Assembly: GCA_025927475.1 (NCBI GenBank)
Contig: JAICLL010000029.1
Location: forward strand, 1-49,246
Source: Pirellulales bacterium
GTDB taxonomy: Bacteria > Planctomycetota > Planctomycetia > Pirellulales > JAICIG01
Direction: 5' to 3'
Length of the DNA: 49,246 bases
Below the pieces are notes generated by a model that had not been told where the DNA came from, did not search any database, and saw nothing but the letters and a program-made list of their open reading frames with translations. Positions 1 through 7,893 of the stretch are shown here, piece after piece. The position numbers and the translations under genes are program-made. Each line of letters starts with the position of its first letter. The first letter of the stretch is position 1.

Positions 1-240
1 CAAGGACAGAGCCAACAAGGACAGAGCCAACAAGGACAGAGCCAACAAGGACAGAGCCAACAAGGACAGAGCCAACAAGGACAGAGCCAACAAGCGCAGG
101 GTCAACAAGGACAGGGTCAACAAGGTCAGGGCCAACAAGGGCAGGGTCAACAAGGTCAGGGCCAACAAGGGCAGGGTCAACAAGGTCAGGGCCAACAAGG
201 GCAGGGTCAACAAGCGCAGGGTCAACAAGGACAGACGCCA
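1..240 (+). repeat. 15-bp tandem repeat coding a Gln-rich tract
   Basis: Sixteen consecutive 15-bp units, starting as CAAGGACAGAGCCAA, run from the window edge to about 240. The first six are almost identical; later ones vary at the second and fourth codons (GGA/GGT/GGG/GCG and AGC/GGT/GGC), giving Q-[GA]-Q-[SG]-Q. The unit is a multiple of three, so copy-number change keeps the reading frame. The array probably continues to the left of the window. Confidence 0.97.
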
Positions 241-897
241 TCGGACCCTTCAAAAACCTCTGAACAGAATTCATCGGCGGACAACAGTTCGAGCAGCGAT
301 TCGACGGCGGCGCCTAAGCCTGACGAGACTCCGCAGGCGCCGCCTCGGTTGCCGCAGTTGCCACAAATGGAACTGGCCGACTGGATTCGCTGGCTGATCT
401 ACGCGCTGATGGTCGCCGCAGCGCTGTTTGGGTTTTTGCGATATCGCCGGCAGGTGCTCAGCTTCCTTCGCCAGCTTTGGCAAGAGCTGTTGGCGATGCT
501 CAACGAATGGTTTGGCGGCAAGCGGGCCGCCACGGCCGCTGCGGAAGCGGCAGCCGAGCCGGCCCCGCCTCGCCCGTTCGCGGCGTTTCGCAATCCGTTC
601 GCCTCGGGGGCCGCCGCCCGGACCTCGCCCGATCAATTGGTTCGATATACATTCGAGGCGTTGGAAGCCTGGGCGTTTGAGCAGGGCCTCGCGCGGCGGG
701 CCGAAGAGACGCCGCTGGAATTCGCTCAAAACCTGGGCGGCCATGTACCCGAGCTGGCTGCCGATACGCGCGAGCTGGCACAACTGTTCGCGCGCATCAC
801 CTACGCGCGGATGAATTTGTCGCGCGATTGCTTGCCGCTGCTCGAACGCTTCTGGCGACAATTGCAAGCCGATACCCTACCCGTTGGGAGACCTTAA
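1..897 (+). CDS. DUF4129-type membrane protein, 5' truncated by window edge
   Basis: The reading frame is open from the first base to the stop at 895-897, so only the C-terminal 298 residues are visible. The first 80 residues are sixteen Gln-rich pentapeptides (mostly QGQSQ or QGQGQ). They are followed by a Ser/Pro-rich linker and one hydrophobic segment (IYALMVAAALFGFL, roughly residues 133-146). The soluble end contains YTFEALEAWAFEQGL and EETPLEFAQ, which I recognise as the DUF4129 domain common at the C-terminus of transglutaminase-like or MoxR-associated membrane proteins. The N-terminal domains lie outside the window, so the full role cannot be stated. An internal ATG at 349 could be mistaken for the start, but coding clearly runs upstream of it. 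The next gene begins 3 nt downstream, suggesting co-transcription. Confidence 0.8.
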   Translation, partial: QGQSQQGQSQQGQSQQGQSQQGQSQQGQSQQAQGQQGQGQQGQGQQGQGQQGQGQQGQGQQGQGQQGQGQQAQGQQGQTPSDPSKTSEQNSSADNSSSSDSTAAPKPDETPQAPPRLPQLPQMELADWIRWLIYALMVAAALFGFLRYRRQVLSFLRQLWQELLAMLNEWFGGKRAATAAAEAAAEPAPPRPFAAFRNPFASGAAARTSPDQLVRYTFEALEAWAFEQGLARRAEETPLEFAQNLGGHVPELAADTRELAQLFARITYARMNLSRDCLPLLERFWRQLQADTLPVGRP

Positions 898-899
898 TC

Positions 900-2309
900 A
901 TGAAAATGTTCATCGCGGGGCAATGGCGTGATAAAGACGATCGCATCGACGTGACCAATCCGTTCGATGGCTCGACGGTCGACACCGTTCCGAGCGGCGA
1001 TGCAGGCGACGTGGAGGCCGCCGTCACCGGAGCGGTCGAAGGCGCCGCCATCATGCGCCGCATGCCCGGTTACGAACGATCTCAGATTCTCTCGCGGGCA
1101 GCGGAGCTGATGCGCGGGCGGGTCGAAGACCTGGGCCGCACCATCAGTCAGGAAGAAGGCAAAACCTTCGCCGAAGGCAAAACCGAAGCGCTGCGCTCGA
1201 TTGAAACCATGCAGCTTTCGGCCGAAGAGGCCAAGCGCATCTCGGGCGAGGTGCTGCCGCTCGATGGCGCCCCGGGCGCCGCAAGCAAGTTTGGCTTCAC
1301 GCTGCGCGTGCCCTGCGGCATTGTGGTGGCCATCACGCCGTTCAACTTTCCGCTCAACCTGGTCTGTCACAAGGTCGGGCCGGCCCTGGCGGCGGGCAAT
1401 GCCGTCATCGTCAAGCCGGCCACCGACACGCCGCTCTCGGCCCTGAAGTTGGTCGTAATCTTGCTCGAAGCCGGTCTGCCGCCGCGGGCCATCGCGTGCC
1501 TCACCGGCCCGGGCGGAAAACTGGGCGACGCCCTGGCCCGCGATGCTCGCGTGCGCAAAATCAGCTTCACCGGCAGCCGCGACGTGGGCGAAAAGCTGTG
1601 CCGTGCCGCGGGACTGAAGCGTGTCACGCTCGAACTTGGCTCGAACAGCCCGCTGATTGTCATGCCCGACGCCGATCTGAACAAAGTGGCCGACTTGGCC
1701 GTGCTCACCGGCTACACCAACGCCGGGCAGGTGTGCATCTCGACGCAGCGAGTGCTGGCGTTCGACGAAGTCTACGGCGACTTGCTCGACGCGCTGCGGC
1801 CCAAAGTGGCGGCCTTGAAGTCGGGCGATCCGTTCGCGCCCGACGTCAAAATGGGCCCGATGATTCGCGAGTCCGACGCGGTGCGCGTCGGCCAGTGGAT
1901 TGGCGAAGCCGTGGCCGGCGGCGCCCGCCTGGTGGCCGGCGGCAGGCGCGAGGGCACGCTCTTCGAACCGACGCTGCTAGCCGACGTGAAGCCTGAGATG
2001 CGTATCAGTTGCGACGAACTGTTCGGCCCCGCCGTGGCCCTCAGCCGCGTGACCAATCTGGACGAGGCCATCGCCCTGGCCAACGACACGCGCTACGGCC
2101 TGAGCGCCGCCATTTTCACGCAGAACATCGACTGGGCGTTGCGCTTCGCGCGTGAAGTCGATTCGGGCAACATCCACATCAACTGGGGTCCGGCCTGGCG
2201 TGCCGACCTGATGCCCTACGGCGGGCTGAAAGACAGCGGCTTCGGCAAAGAAGGCCCCAAGTACGCCATCGAGCAGATGACCGAGACGAAAACCGTAGTG
2301 ATTCATTGA
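900..2309 (+). CDS. NAD(P)-dependent aldehyde dehydrogenase
   Basis: This 469-residue protein has the full length and motif set of the aldehyde dehydrogenase superfamily: the nucleotide-binding region with TPFNFPLN (about 147-154) and FTGS (223-226), the general base Glu245 in LELGSNSP, the catalytic Cys279 in NAGQVCIS, and the C-terminal GGLKDSGFGKEG. It oxidises an aldehyde to the acid in the cytoplasm. The pattern resembles the lactaldehyde / non-phosphorylating glyceraldehyde-3-phosphate group, but the substrate cannot be fixed from sequence. I chose ATG at 900 rather than an upstream in-frame codon at 828, because that would overlap the previous gene by about 70 nt; ATG 900 lies 3 nt after its stop. 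Confidence 0.93.
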   Translation: MKMFIAGQWRDKDDRIDVTNPFDGSTVDTVPSGDAGDVEAAVTGAVEGAAIMRRMPGYERSQILSRAAELMRGRVEDLGRTISQEEGKTFAEGKTEALRSIETMQLSAEEAKRISGEVLPLDGAPGAASKFGFTLRVPCGIVVAITPFNFPLNLVCHKVGPALAAGNAVIVKPATDTPLSALKLVVILLEAGLPPRAIACLTGPGGKLGDALARDARVRKISFTGSRDVGEKLCRAAGLKRVTLELGSNSPLIVMPDADLNKVADLAVLTGYTNAGQVCISTQRVLAFDEVYGDLLDALRPKVAALKSGDPFAPDVKMGPMIRESDAVRVGQWIGEAVAGGARLVAGGRREGTLFEPTLLADVKPEMRISCDELFGPAVALSRVTNLDEAIALANDTRYGLSAAIFTQNIDWALRFAREVDSGNIHINWGPAWRADLMPYGGLKDSGFGKEGPKYAIEQMTETKTVVIH

Positions 2310-2360
2310 TTCTCGGAAACGACGCACGGCCGGGGCTCGGGTCGCTTGACGCGGGAGCCT

Positions 2361-2391
2361 GGGCGGCGGATAAAAACCAAACCCGCCGCCC
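2361..2391 (+). terminator. GC-rich hairpin after the aldehyde dehydrogenase
   Basis: GGGCGGCGG (2361-2369) and CCGCCGCCC (2383-2391) form a perfect 9-bp stem around an A-rich 13-nt loop, about 50 nt after the stop codon. There is no T-tract, so it is not a classical intrinsic terminator; it may act as a 3'-end stabiliser. Confidence 0.4.
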
Positions 2392-2412
2392 TAAGATCAT
2401 TCACCCCGGCGC

Positions 2413-3864
2413 TTGCTAACCGTGGACGGCCACGATCACGATCCACCGCTCCCAACCAGCGACTCGTCGGCCCCACTTCGTCCGCCTGGCCGGCGCGGCG
2501 CCGTCGATGTTTGGCTGACCGCGCTCACCTATTGGTATTTGACCGGGATCATCGCCGCGCTGGGCTTTTCGCTCGGCTTTTACCTGCTTCGGCCCGGCGC
2601 ACCGGCAGGCACGCAAACGCGCGACTGGCTGGGGGCCTTCAATTGGGAAGACGGCAACTGGTATCGGCAAATTGCCGCCGAGGGGTACACGTACCGCCCG
2701 CGCGGCCGCTCGAACGTGGCGTTTTTTCCGGTCTACCCGCTGCTAGGCCGCGCCCTGATCGCCGCCACCGGCATCCGTGCCGAAGCCGCGCTGTTGATCG
2801 TGTCGAATCTGTCGCTGCTGGCCGTGCTGGCGATGCTTGGTTTCTATGCGCGCGACCGTTACCACGATGGCCCCGATGAATTGGCGGACTATGCGCTGCT
2901 GGCAGCGGCGCTCTTCCCGACGGGGTGCTTTTTTCGCCTTGCGTACACTGAATCGACGTTCTTACTCGTGGCGATTCTCGCCATGTACGCGATGCTGCGC
3001 CGCTGGCCGCTTTGGGGAATTGCGTTTATCGTGGGAGCGGCCACCGCGACTCGTCCCGTCGGCGTGGCGCTGCTGGCGCCCCTGGGCATTCACGTATGGC
3101 GCCGCACGTTCGCCACGCACCAACCCGAAGCGTCAGCGAGGAAACCTCTGGCCACAGCTCAACTCCAGCCCGCAACACCCTCAAGCGACGAAGCCGCCAG
3201 CGCCGAAGCTCGTCCCGGCCGGCCGCCGCCGCGGCGCTGGTTCGCGCGCCGGCGGTTCGGATTGTTCGGTGCGCGGCTCTCAATGTATTTGCCGCTCGCT
3301 TGCTGGGGGCTCGCTCTCTTCATCGTCTATCAACACCGCGCCTTTGGCGAGCCGCTGGCCTTCGCCAAGGTGCAGACCAACTGGGGATCTCCCGTGCCAT
3401 GGCGTGAGAAGGCCGTCGCGCTTGCCGCGCTGAAGCCGATCTGGTCGGTATACGATCCCAAGTCGCGGTCCTACTGGATGGACCATGACCCGATGGGCAT
3501 TCCGTGGCTAAGTCTGCAGTTCGCCAATCCGATCTTCTTCGTTTCCGCCTTGGCGCTTACGGCGATTGGCGCATTCGTTCCGTTTCGGCAGACGTTCGCG
3601 GGCGGCGCGCGGCGGCGCTGGCTCTCGCTCGAGGAGGCGTCGCTGGCCGCGATGCTGCTCTTGATTCCTTACATGACGCGCGCCCACGAGATGGACATGG
3701 GTTCGATGGGCCGGTTCGCGGCCGTCGCCTTCCCGATCTATCTGGTGCTGGGGCAGCTTTTGATCCGCGTGCCTTCCCCACTGCGCGCGGCATTGCTCGC
3801 TCTCTCCGGCTGCTGGCTGCTGATTTTCACCGCACTCTACGCCGCGCGGCACGCGATCTTTTGA
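2413..3864 (+). CDS. PIG-V-like membrane mannosyltransferase, copy 1
   Basis: This is a polytopic membrane protein of up to 483 residues. The segment after the first transmembrane helix has the hallmark DGNWYRQIAAEGY...AFFPVYPLLGR, in which Asp and Trp-Tyr precede a conserved FFPxYPLL. I associate it with PIG-V / COG5542 mannosyltransferases, GT-C enzymes that use a lipid-linked sugar on the outer membrane face. The paralogue at 7890-9203 aligns along its length. This copy differs by about 40 extra residues after GIHVWRR, rich in Pro/Ala/Arg, which begin with a dispersed repeat (see 3119-3143). The start is uncertain: TTG 2413 or GTG 2422 are both in frame. A good terminator hairpin follows the stop. 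Acceptor substrate unknown; the secreted cluster next door is a plausible client. Confidence 0.8.
   Translation: MLTVDGHDHDPPLPTSDSSAPLRPPGRRGAVDVWLTALTYWYLTGIIAALGFSLGFYLLRPGAPAGTQTRDWLGAFNWEDGNWYRQIAAEGYTYRPRGRSNVAFFPVYPLLGRALIAATGIRAEAALLIVSNLSLLAVLAMLGFYARDRYHDGPDELADYALLAAALFPTGCFFRLAYTESTFLLVAILAMYAMLRRWPLWGIAFIVGAATATRPVGVALLAPLGIHVWRRTFATHQPEASARKPLATAQLQPATPSSDEAASAEARPGRPPPRRWFARRRFGLFGARLSMYLPLACWGLALFIVYQHRAFGEPLAFAKVQTNWGSPVPWREKAVALAALKPIWSVYDPKSRSYWMDHDPMGIPWLSLQFANPIFFVSALALTAIGAFVPFRQTFAGGARRRWLSLEEASLAAMLLLIPYMTRAHEMDMGSMGRFAAVAFPIYLVLGQLLIRVPSPLRAALLALSGCWLLIFTALYAARHAIF
3119..3143 (+). repeat. Dispersed repeat inserted inside a coding gene
   Basis: The stretch ACCAACCCGAAGCGTCAGCG plus AGGAA resembles a short repeat I recall as common between genes in planctomycete genomes. 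Here it is read through as HQPEASARK within the glycosyltransferase. The paralogue at 7890 lacks the whole segment. Confidence 0.55.
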
Positions 3865-3884
3865 GCCGCCCTAACCGGATGCGG

Positions 3885-3912
3885 CGCCTCGTGAGAGGCG
3901 AAAAAAATTTTT
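3885..3912 (+). terminator. Intrinsic terminator
   Basis: CGCCTC-GTGA-GAGGCG (3885-3900) is a perfect 6-bp stem with a tetraloop. It is followed directly by AAAAAAATTTTT, about 20 nt after the glycosyltransferase stop. The A/T run extends the stem and supplies the U-tract. Confidence 0.7.
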
Positions 3913-3924
3913 CTGGGGGGGGTA

Positions 3925-3952
3925 TTGCACGGCCAATTATTTTTGCTAACCT
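3925..3952 (+). promoter_or_regulatory. Possible sigma-70-like promoter
   Basis: TTGCAC (3925-3930) and TAACCT (3947-3952) are separated by 16 nt, in an AT-rich patch that stands out from the GC-rich background. It lies between the terminator at 3885-3912 and the first gene of the secreted-protein cluster. The remainder of 3953-4119 shows nothing recognisable. This is only a consensus match. Confidence 0.3.
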
Positions 3953-4119
3953 AAGCTCGTCTGTGCCCTCCGCCTCCTATCGTTTGCGTCCGTGGCACAG
4001 GTTCCCGCGGCGAGCGCGGCATTTTGCGCGACGCCGCACGACGGCCGATCACCGAGAAGACGGGTGTGATATGGCGTGGTTGCTGGGAAATATATTCACG
4101 CGCGCTCCAGCGCTCCAGC

Positions 4120-4142
4120 GCTAATGGCGTTATGCCATTAGC
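4120..4142 (+). promoter_or_regulatory. Perfect inverted repeat at a translation start
   Basis: GCTAATGGC (4120-4128) and GCCATTAGC (4134-4142) are exact reverse complements around a GTTAT loop. The presumptive ATG (4132-4134) lies in the loop/arm boundary. In mRNA this hairpin would sequester the start codon; in DNA it could be an operator. Confidence 0.6.
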
Positions 4143-5247
4143 ATCTCGCCGCTCAACCCGGATCGTTTCGCGCGGTTCCGTGGTGTGGCGGATCGCGCTG
4201 GCGCTGGCCATGTCCGCAATCCTGCGGTGTGCCACGGTGGAATGCGTCTTTGCGGCCGATGCGGATCGCGCTGGCGGCGCGGCGAGCGAGGAGGTTGCAG
4301 CGAGCCAGCACGAAGCGAAACGGTTGTTCCTTGAGAGGTATGCAGAGGCGTCCGCGCGCCTGAAGGCTGGGCTGACGCGGCTGCACGCGCGTGGTCGCGT
4401 TACATACTTTAACGCCGCCCGAAACAAGCCGCCAGATTTGACGACGCTCGAGTTTTTCGCCAAGGACGGAAAGCGTCGAGTCAACATCGATCACGCAGGT
4501 CCGCCGGAGCGATCGGCGGACAAGAGTCCCGAACCCCCCGAGGCGATGTTGTGGACGTCTGAGGGCGCTGCCGAAGTGGTAGACCCCGGTACTGATCTCG
4601 CGTTGGCTACATCCCTCTCTGTGAAGCCGAGTCCGGCATTCGAGCGGCTCTTCCGCGCCAAGGGTTGGAGGTTTGTGGACGCGAGCTACTCATCGCTCGA
4701 CTGCCTCGCAAGCGCCCGGTGCGTTCTGGAGAGCGTCGAGCGCGATCCGGACAACGCCGGCTGGTATCATACGCGCATTCGACTCGGCCCAGGGGGACAA
4801 CAACCTATGGACATATGGCTAGATGAGACCGGCGGTTTCGTAATCCGGAAGGTGAGCTTTACGCCTCCATCAGGTGCGGAGCAGGTGACCGTTATCGGTC
4901 CTTACGTGTCGGTCGGCGAAGGTGGATGGATGCCGGAGAAATATGAGTACACGGCCTACGCCCCGCAAGCGCCGCAAAGCGGGTCCGTGGGCGAACCGCG
5001 CGGTGTTCTGCAGCGGATAAAGTTCGAACTTCTCGGCGGTGTGGATACATCCGATATTCCGGACAGCTACTTCACCCTGGAATCTCTTGGCGTTTCACTC
5101 CCTGACCGTTCTCGGAAGCTACCGTTGCTTCTTGCGCTGGGCGCGGTGCTGCTGATCGCTGCGGTTCTCAGCCGCCGGAAACGGCGCATTGGGCCAGCAG
5201 TTTCTCCGGATCCCAGCAGTGCGCCTCGGCAACTGGGAGGTTCGTAA
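4132..5247 (+). CDS. Exported membrane-anchored protein of unknown function
   Basis: I do not recognise a family with certainty. The 371-residue product starts with a basic stretch and a hydrophobic signal (WRIALALAMSAILRCATVECVFAADA). It continues as a soluble domain of about 290 residues and ends with one transmembrane helix (LPLLLALGAVLLIAAVL) and a basic RRKRR stop-transfer tail, i.e. C-terminally anchored with an extracytoplasmic body. The body, with alternating strands such as GGFVIRKVSFTPPSG, loosely resembles LolA/LolB-type lipoprotein-carrier folds; this is an impression only. Start choice: ATG 4132 lies in a perfect hairpin; GTG 4180 or 4183 would give a more compact signal peptide. 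The stop overlaps the next start (TAATG), implying translational coupling with the DUF1573 gene. Confidence 0.7.
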   Translation: MPLASRRSTRIVSRGSVVWRIALALAMSAILRCATVECVFAADADRAGGAASEEVAASQHEAKRLFLERYAEASARLKAGLTRLHARGRVTYFNAARNKPPDLTTLEFFAKDGKRRVNIDHAGPPERSADKSPEPPEAMLWTSEGAAEVVDPGTDLALATSLSVKPSPAFERLFRAKGWRFVDASYSSLDCLASARCVLESVERDPDNAGWYHTRIRLGPGGQQPMDIWLDETGGFVIRKVSFTPPSGAEQVTVIGPYVSVGEGGWMPEKYEYTAYAPQAPQSGSVGEPRGVLQRIKFELLGGVDTSDIPDSYFTLESLGVSLPDRSRKLPLLLALGAVLLIAAVLSRRKRRIGPAVSPDPSSAPRQLGGS

Positions 5248-5978
5248 TGTCATTATCCGCTTCATTCAAATTCGTAGCGCTTCCGGCGGTGGTACTCGCA
5301 GGAGCGGCGCTTGGGTACAAACGGCCTGAAGTGGAGTGCATAGCGGTCGAGTCGCTTGCGCCCGTTCGCGCTGGCGCCCCCGTTACGATTCGGTTCATGC
5401 TACGCAACAAAACGGCGCGATCCGTCAAGCTTCGTCCCCGGTCGACGGAATGCGGCACCCGATTGGAAGGCGTGCCGACGGTGCTAAACCCTCGGGAATC
5501 GCGCGAGATTCGATTGGTCGGGAAGACCGATGGCCAGAACGGCCCGCATCGGTTTACCGCAGGCATCTCAACCGATGCCAACCTGCGGCTGGTTTCGGTG
5601 ACGGCCGACGCCGATATTTACGCCGATTGGGTCGTTCGCCGCGTTGCGCTGGGGAGGCTTCCGGCGCAAATAGCGGTGGAGAAGCGGATTCGCATCGATA
5701 ACGTGCCGTCGTGCAATCTCGTCAGAGTCGGCGATCCGGCGCAGCGCGGCTGGTCGGCGCGCGTCGGGGAAACCGGTGAAAGGTTTATAGAAGTTGACCT
5801 GGCAAGCACGCCGCAGTTGAAACCAGATCAATTTGAGCGGCGCATCTCGTGTGACTTTAGTCTGTACTTCGCCGACGCCGACGTGCGCCGCGTGCAGGTG
5901 TTGGCGACCGGGGTCATCGCGGCCGATGCCCCTCGATCACGTCCCAATCTTTCAAGGACCGCGGGTCGCGGGCCATAA
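5247..5978 (+). CDS. DUF1573-like exported protein
   Basis: The 243-residue protein has an N-terminal signal or anchor (FVALPAVVLAGAALGY). It continues with an immunoglobulin-like beta domain that opens with VRAGAPVTIRFMLRNKT and contains the conserved Cys in STECGTR, the pattern of DUF1573 proteins (extracytoplasmic, often many per planctomycete genome, function unknown). It starts on the last base of the preceding stop codon, so the two are translationally coupled. A second DUF1573 gene lies at 6337. The 83-nt gap downstream ends in a good ribosome-binding site (GAGGGA) for the next small gene. Confidence 0.72.
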   Translation: MSLSASFKFVALPAVVLAGAALGYKRPEVECIAVESLAPVRAGAPVTIRFMLRNKTARSVKLRPRSTECGTRLEGVPTVLNPRESREIRLVGKTDGQNGPHRFTAGISTDANLRLVSVTADADIYADWVVRRVALGRLPAQIAVEKRIRIDNVPSCNLVRVGDPAQRGWSARVGETGERFIEVDLASTPQLKPDQFERRISCDFSLYFADADVRRVQVLATGVIAADAPRSRPNLSRTAGRGP

Positions 5979-6061
5979 TGGAAATCCACCTGACGGCGAG
6001 CGGAAACGTGTCGACGTTCAGCAAATGTTGTTTTGGCATTTTACCTTGAGGGAACCGAGCA

Positions 6062-6340
6062 ATGTCGAAGATCTACCAAGCGTTCGTGTATGTGGCAATC
6101 GGCGCCGTCGCGTACATCGCCGCCGGAGAAATGGGCGGCCCGGCGGGGGTCGCCCTTGCGCAGTCGGGCGGCAAGTGTCCAGCTGGCGATTGTTGCAATA
6201 CTGCCTACTTCACACAGTGCTGTAAATCTAATGACAACTGCAGTTGCCAAGGTCAGGGAGAATGGTTCGAGTGCGAGACCGACGACGGCAGCATAGCATG
6301 GTTCGACGGAATTTGCGGTGGCAAGATTTGCCAATCATGA
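6062..6340 (+). CDS. Secreted 10-cysteine mini-protein
   Basis: The product has 92 residues: a hydrophobic export segment (AFVYVAIGAVAYIAAGE) and a probable cleavage site after ALA in GVALAQSGG. The mature part of about 58 residues contains ten cysteines, in CC, CC and CSC groupings and single Cys near the end. The even count and export signal suggest five disulfides, as in knottin-like or other disulfide-stabilised mini-proteins; alternatively metal binding. No known family is recognised. GAGGGA precedes the ATG at suitable spacing. The stop overlaps the next gene's ATG (ATGA), so it is co-translated with a DUF1573 lipoprotein. The neighbouring envelope proteins suggest an extracytoplasmic role, but nothing shows what it binds. 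Confidence 0.75.
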   Translation: MSKIYQAFVYVAIGAVAYIAAGEMGGPAGVALAQSGGKCPAGDCCNTAYFTQCCKSNDNCSCQGQGEWFECETDDGSIAWFDGICGGKICQS

Positions 6341-6888
6341 ACCAGCCTCCGCCGAGGCGCGTCGTCCACGCAGGCGCGACGGCGCGCCGACGCAGCAGGG
6401 AGGGCGAGTTGGTGCTGGCCTTCAAGAGAACCGCGCGGCCGTACTTCGCGCACCGAAGACTTGCTCGGCGCGTAGCAGCAGGGCTGTTGTGCTTCTGCGT
6501 ATTGGGTTGCGGGGGCAGCCGCGATTCAGCAACCGTAGGCCGCGCGCCCGCGCCTGTGGCGGCCGCGGCCCACGCGCCATTCTTGTTGCCAGAGGTCAAG
6601 TTGGGGGTTATTCCGCGCGCTGGAACGCGCGAATTGGTGGCTCGACTCGCGAATCCGACAGGCGAGTCAATGCGCTGGACGGCGCTGCGCACGAGCTGTG
6701 ATTGTCTTTCGGTTGTTGCAGCCAGGAACTCGCTGGAACCAAGCGACGACGTGCTGGCCAAAATCTCCTACGACGGCTCCGAGCGGCCAGAATTCGTCGG
6801 CAATGTGGCGATTGAGGTGACCGCGGTGGCGCCGGACGGCACCGAGGTTTTCCGGTTCGACGTTCGCGGGGATCGTGCCGGAAGATGA
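6337..6888 (+). CDS. DUF1573-domain lipoprotein
   Basis: The 183-residue protein has a long basic N-terminus followed by GLLCFCVLGC. The Cys at residue 58 sits in a plausible lipobox (VLGC), indicating lipid anchoring after export. The mature part (VKLGVIPRAGTRELVARLANPTG ... TSCDCLSVVAA ... EFVGNVAIEVT) fits the DUF1573 beta-sandwich, including its characteristic SCDC cysteines. Start: ATG 6337 overlaps the mini-protein stop by 4 nt. An earlier in-frame codon at 6244 would overlap that gene by about 100 nt and is rejected. The product may work with the other DUF1573 protein at 5247 on the outside of the cytoplasmic membrane; the molecular function is unknown. Confidence 0.75.
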   Translation: MNQPPPRRVVHAGATARRRSREGELVLAFKRTARPYFAHRRLARRVAAGLLCFCVLGCGGSRDSATVGRAPAPVAAAAHAPFLLPEVKLGVIPRAGTRELVARLANPTGESMRWTALRTSCDCLSVVAARNSLEPSDDVLAKISYDGSERPEFVGNVAIEVTAVAPDGTEVFRFDVRGDRAGR

Positions 6889-6915
6889 GCTTGCCTTTTG
6901 CGCCGAGGACAAGCC

Positions 6916-7893
6916 ATGATTCGCATCCGTCGGCGGAGGGCGATGACGCTCATCGAGCTGCTCGTCGCCATTTCGATCGTGGCGATGCTCATGTCGTTGT
7001 TGCTGCCGGCGGTGCAGCAGGCCCGCGAGGCGGGGCGGCGGATGCAGTGTCAGAACAACCTGAAGCAGCAGTCGCTGGCGCTGCTGAACATCGAGGCCGC
7101 CAGCGGAGCGCTGCCGACGGCGGGCTGGGGGGCGCGGTGGATCGGCGACCCAGACCGCGCGGCCGGCGCCGCGCAGCCGGGCGGCTGGATTTATTGCGCG
7201 CTACCGTACCTGGAGCGGAGCGACCTGCGCGGGCTCGGCCAAGGTCTGCCGCTGGCGCAGAGGCGAAACGCGCTGGCCCAACTTGTGGCGATGCCGATGA
7301 ATGTTTTCAACTGCCCGTCGCGCCGGCGCGCCCAGGCGTATCCGATCGCGTACGCCTACGCCACCCAGCCGTTCGACTCGGCGGAGGTGACCGCGGCGGC
7401 ACGTAGCGACTATGCCGCCAACGCCGGCGATCAGACGCGCTGCGAGGTGCCCTCGTGGCCCGGCCCGCTGTCGCTTTCCGAAGGCGACGAGTCAAGCTTC
7501 CCCTGGCCCGATGTTTCAGACCACACGGGCGTCTGCTACCTGCGCAGCCACGTTCAGCCGGCCGAAATTCGCGACGGGCTGAGCCGGACGTATCTCGTGG
7601 GCGAGAAGTACCTCGACGCCGCCAGTTATGAGAGTGGAGAGAGCCACGGCGACGACTGGAGCATGTACACCGGCTACCAGGACGATATTTGCCGCTGCGC
7701 TTTCCATCCGCCCGTTTCGGATTCCTGGCCCGCCGATACCTGCCGTTTCGGCAGCGCGCACCCCAATGTTTGGAACGTCGCCTTTTGCGACGGCCACGTG
7801 CGCGCGCTGAATTTCGAGATCGATTTGAAACTGCACCGTTCGTTGGCCAATCGCGCGGACGGTCAGGCATTCGACGAGAGCCCGGCCGAATGA
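6916..7893 (+). CDS. DUF1559 pseudopilin-like protein
   Basis: Residues 8-30 form a type IV prepilin N-terminus ([17 protein letters not shown]), cleaved and methylated by a prepilin peptidase. The [21 protein letters not shown] region and the C-terminal [12 protein letters not shown] are the DUF1559 signature, a huge family in Planctomycetes whose role is thought to involve pseudopili or envelope structures. Length is 325 residues. ATG 6916 is preceded by GAGGAC; an in-frame codon at 6898 would lie closer to the previous stop. The 3' end overlaps the next gene by 4 nt (ATGA). Unlike the pair at 18.9-21.3 kb, it is embedded in a cluster of dissimilar exported proteins. Confidence 0.92.
   Translation: MIRIRRRRAMTLIELLVAISIVAMLMSLLLPAVQQAREAGRRMQCQNNLKQQSLALLNIEAASGALPTAGWGARWIGDPDRAAGAAQPGGWIYCALPYLERSDLRGLGQGLPLAQRRNALAQLVAMPMNVFNCPSRRRAQAYPIAYAYATQPFDSAEVTAAARSDYAANAGDQTRCEVPSWPGPLSLSEGDESSFPWPDVSDHTGVCYLRSHVQPAEIRDGLSRTYLVGEKYLDAASYESGESHGDDWSMYTGYQDDICRCAFHPPVSDSWPADTCRFGSAHPNVWNVAFCDGHVRALNFEIDLKLHRSLANRADGQAFDESPAE

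Noticed and set aside
1..240. CRISPR array
   Set aside because: The 15-bp units are directly contiguous with no spacers and are in frame with a long coding sequence.
828..899. N-terminal extension of the aldehyde dehydrogenase
   Set aside because: It would overlap the DUF4129 gene by 70 nt and matches no dehydrogenase N-terminus; ATG 900 is preferred.
6885..7406. Second long frame over the DUF1559 gene starting [12 protein letters not shown]
   Set aside because: It is out of frame with the clear prepilin and DUF1559 motifs and is Arg/Gly-rich nonsense typical of GC-rich shadow frames.
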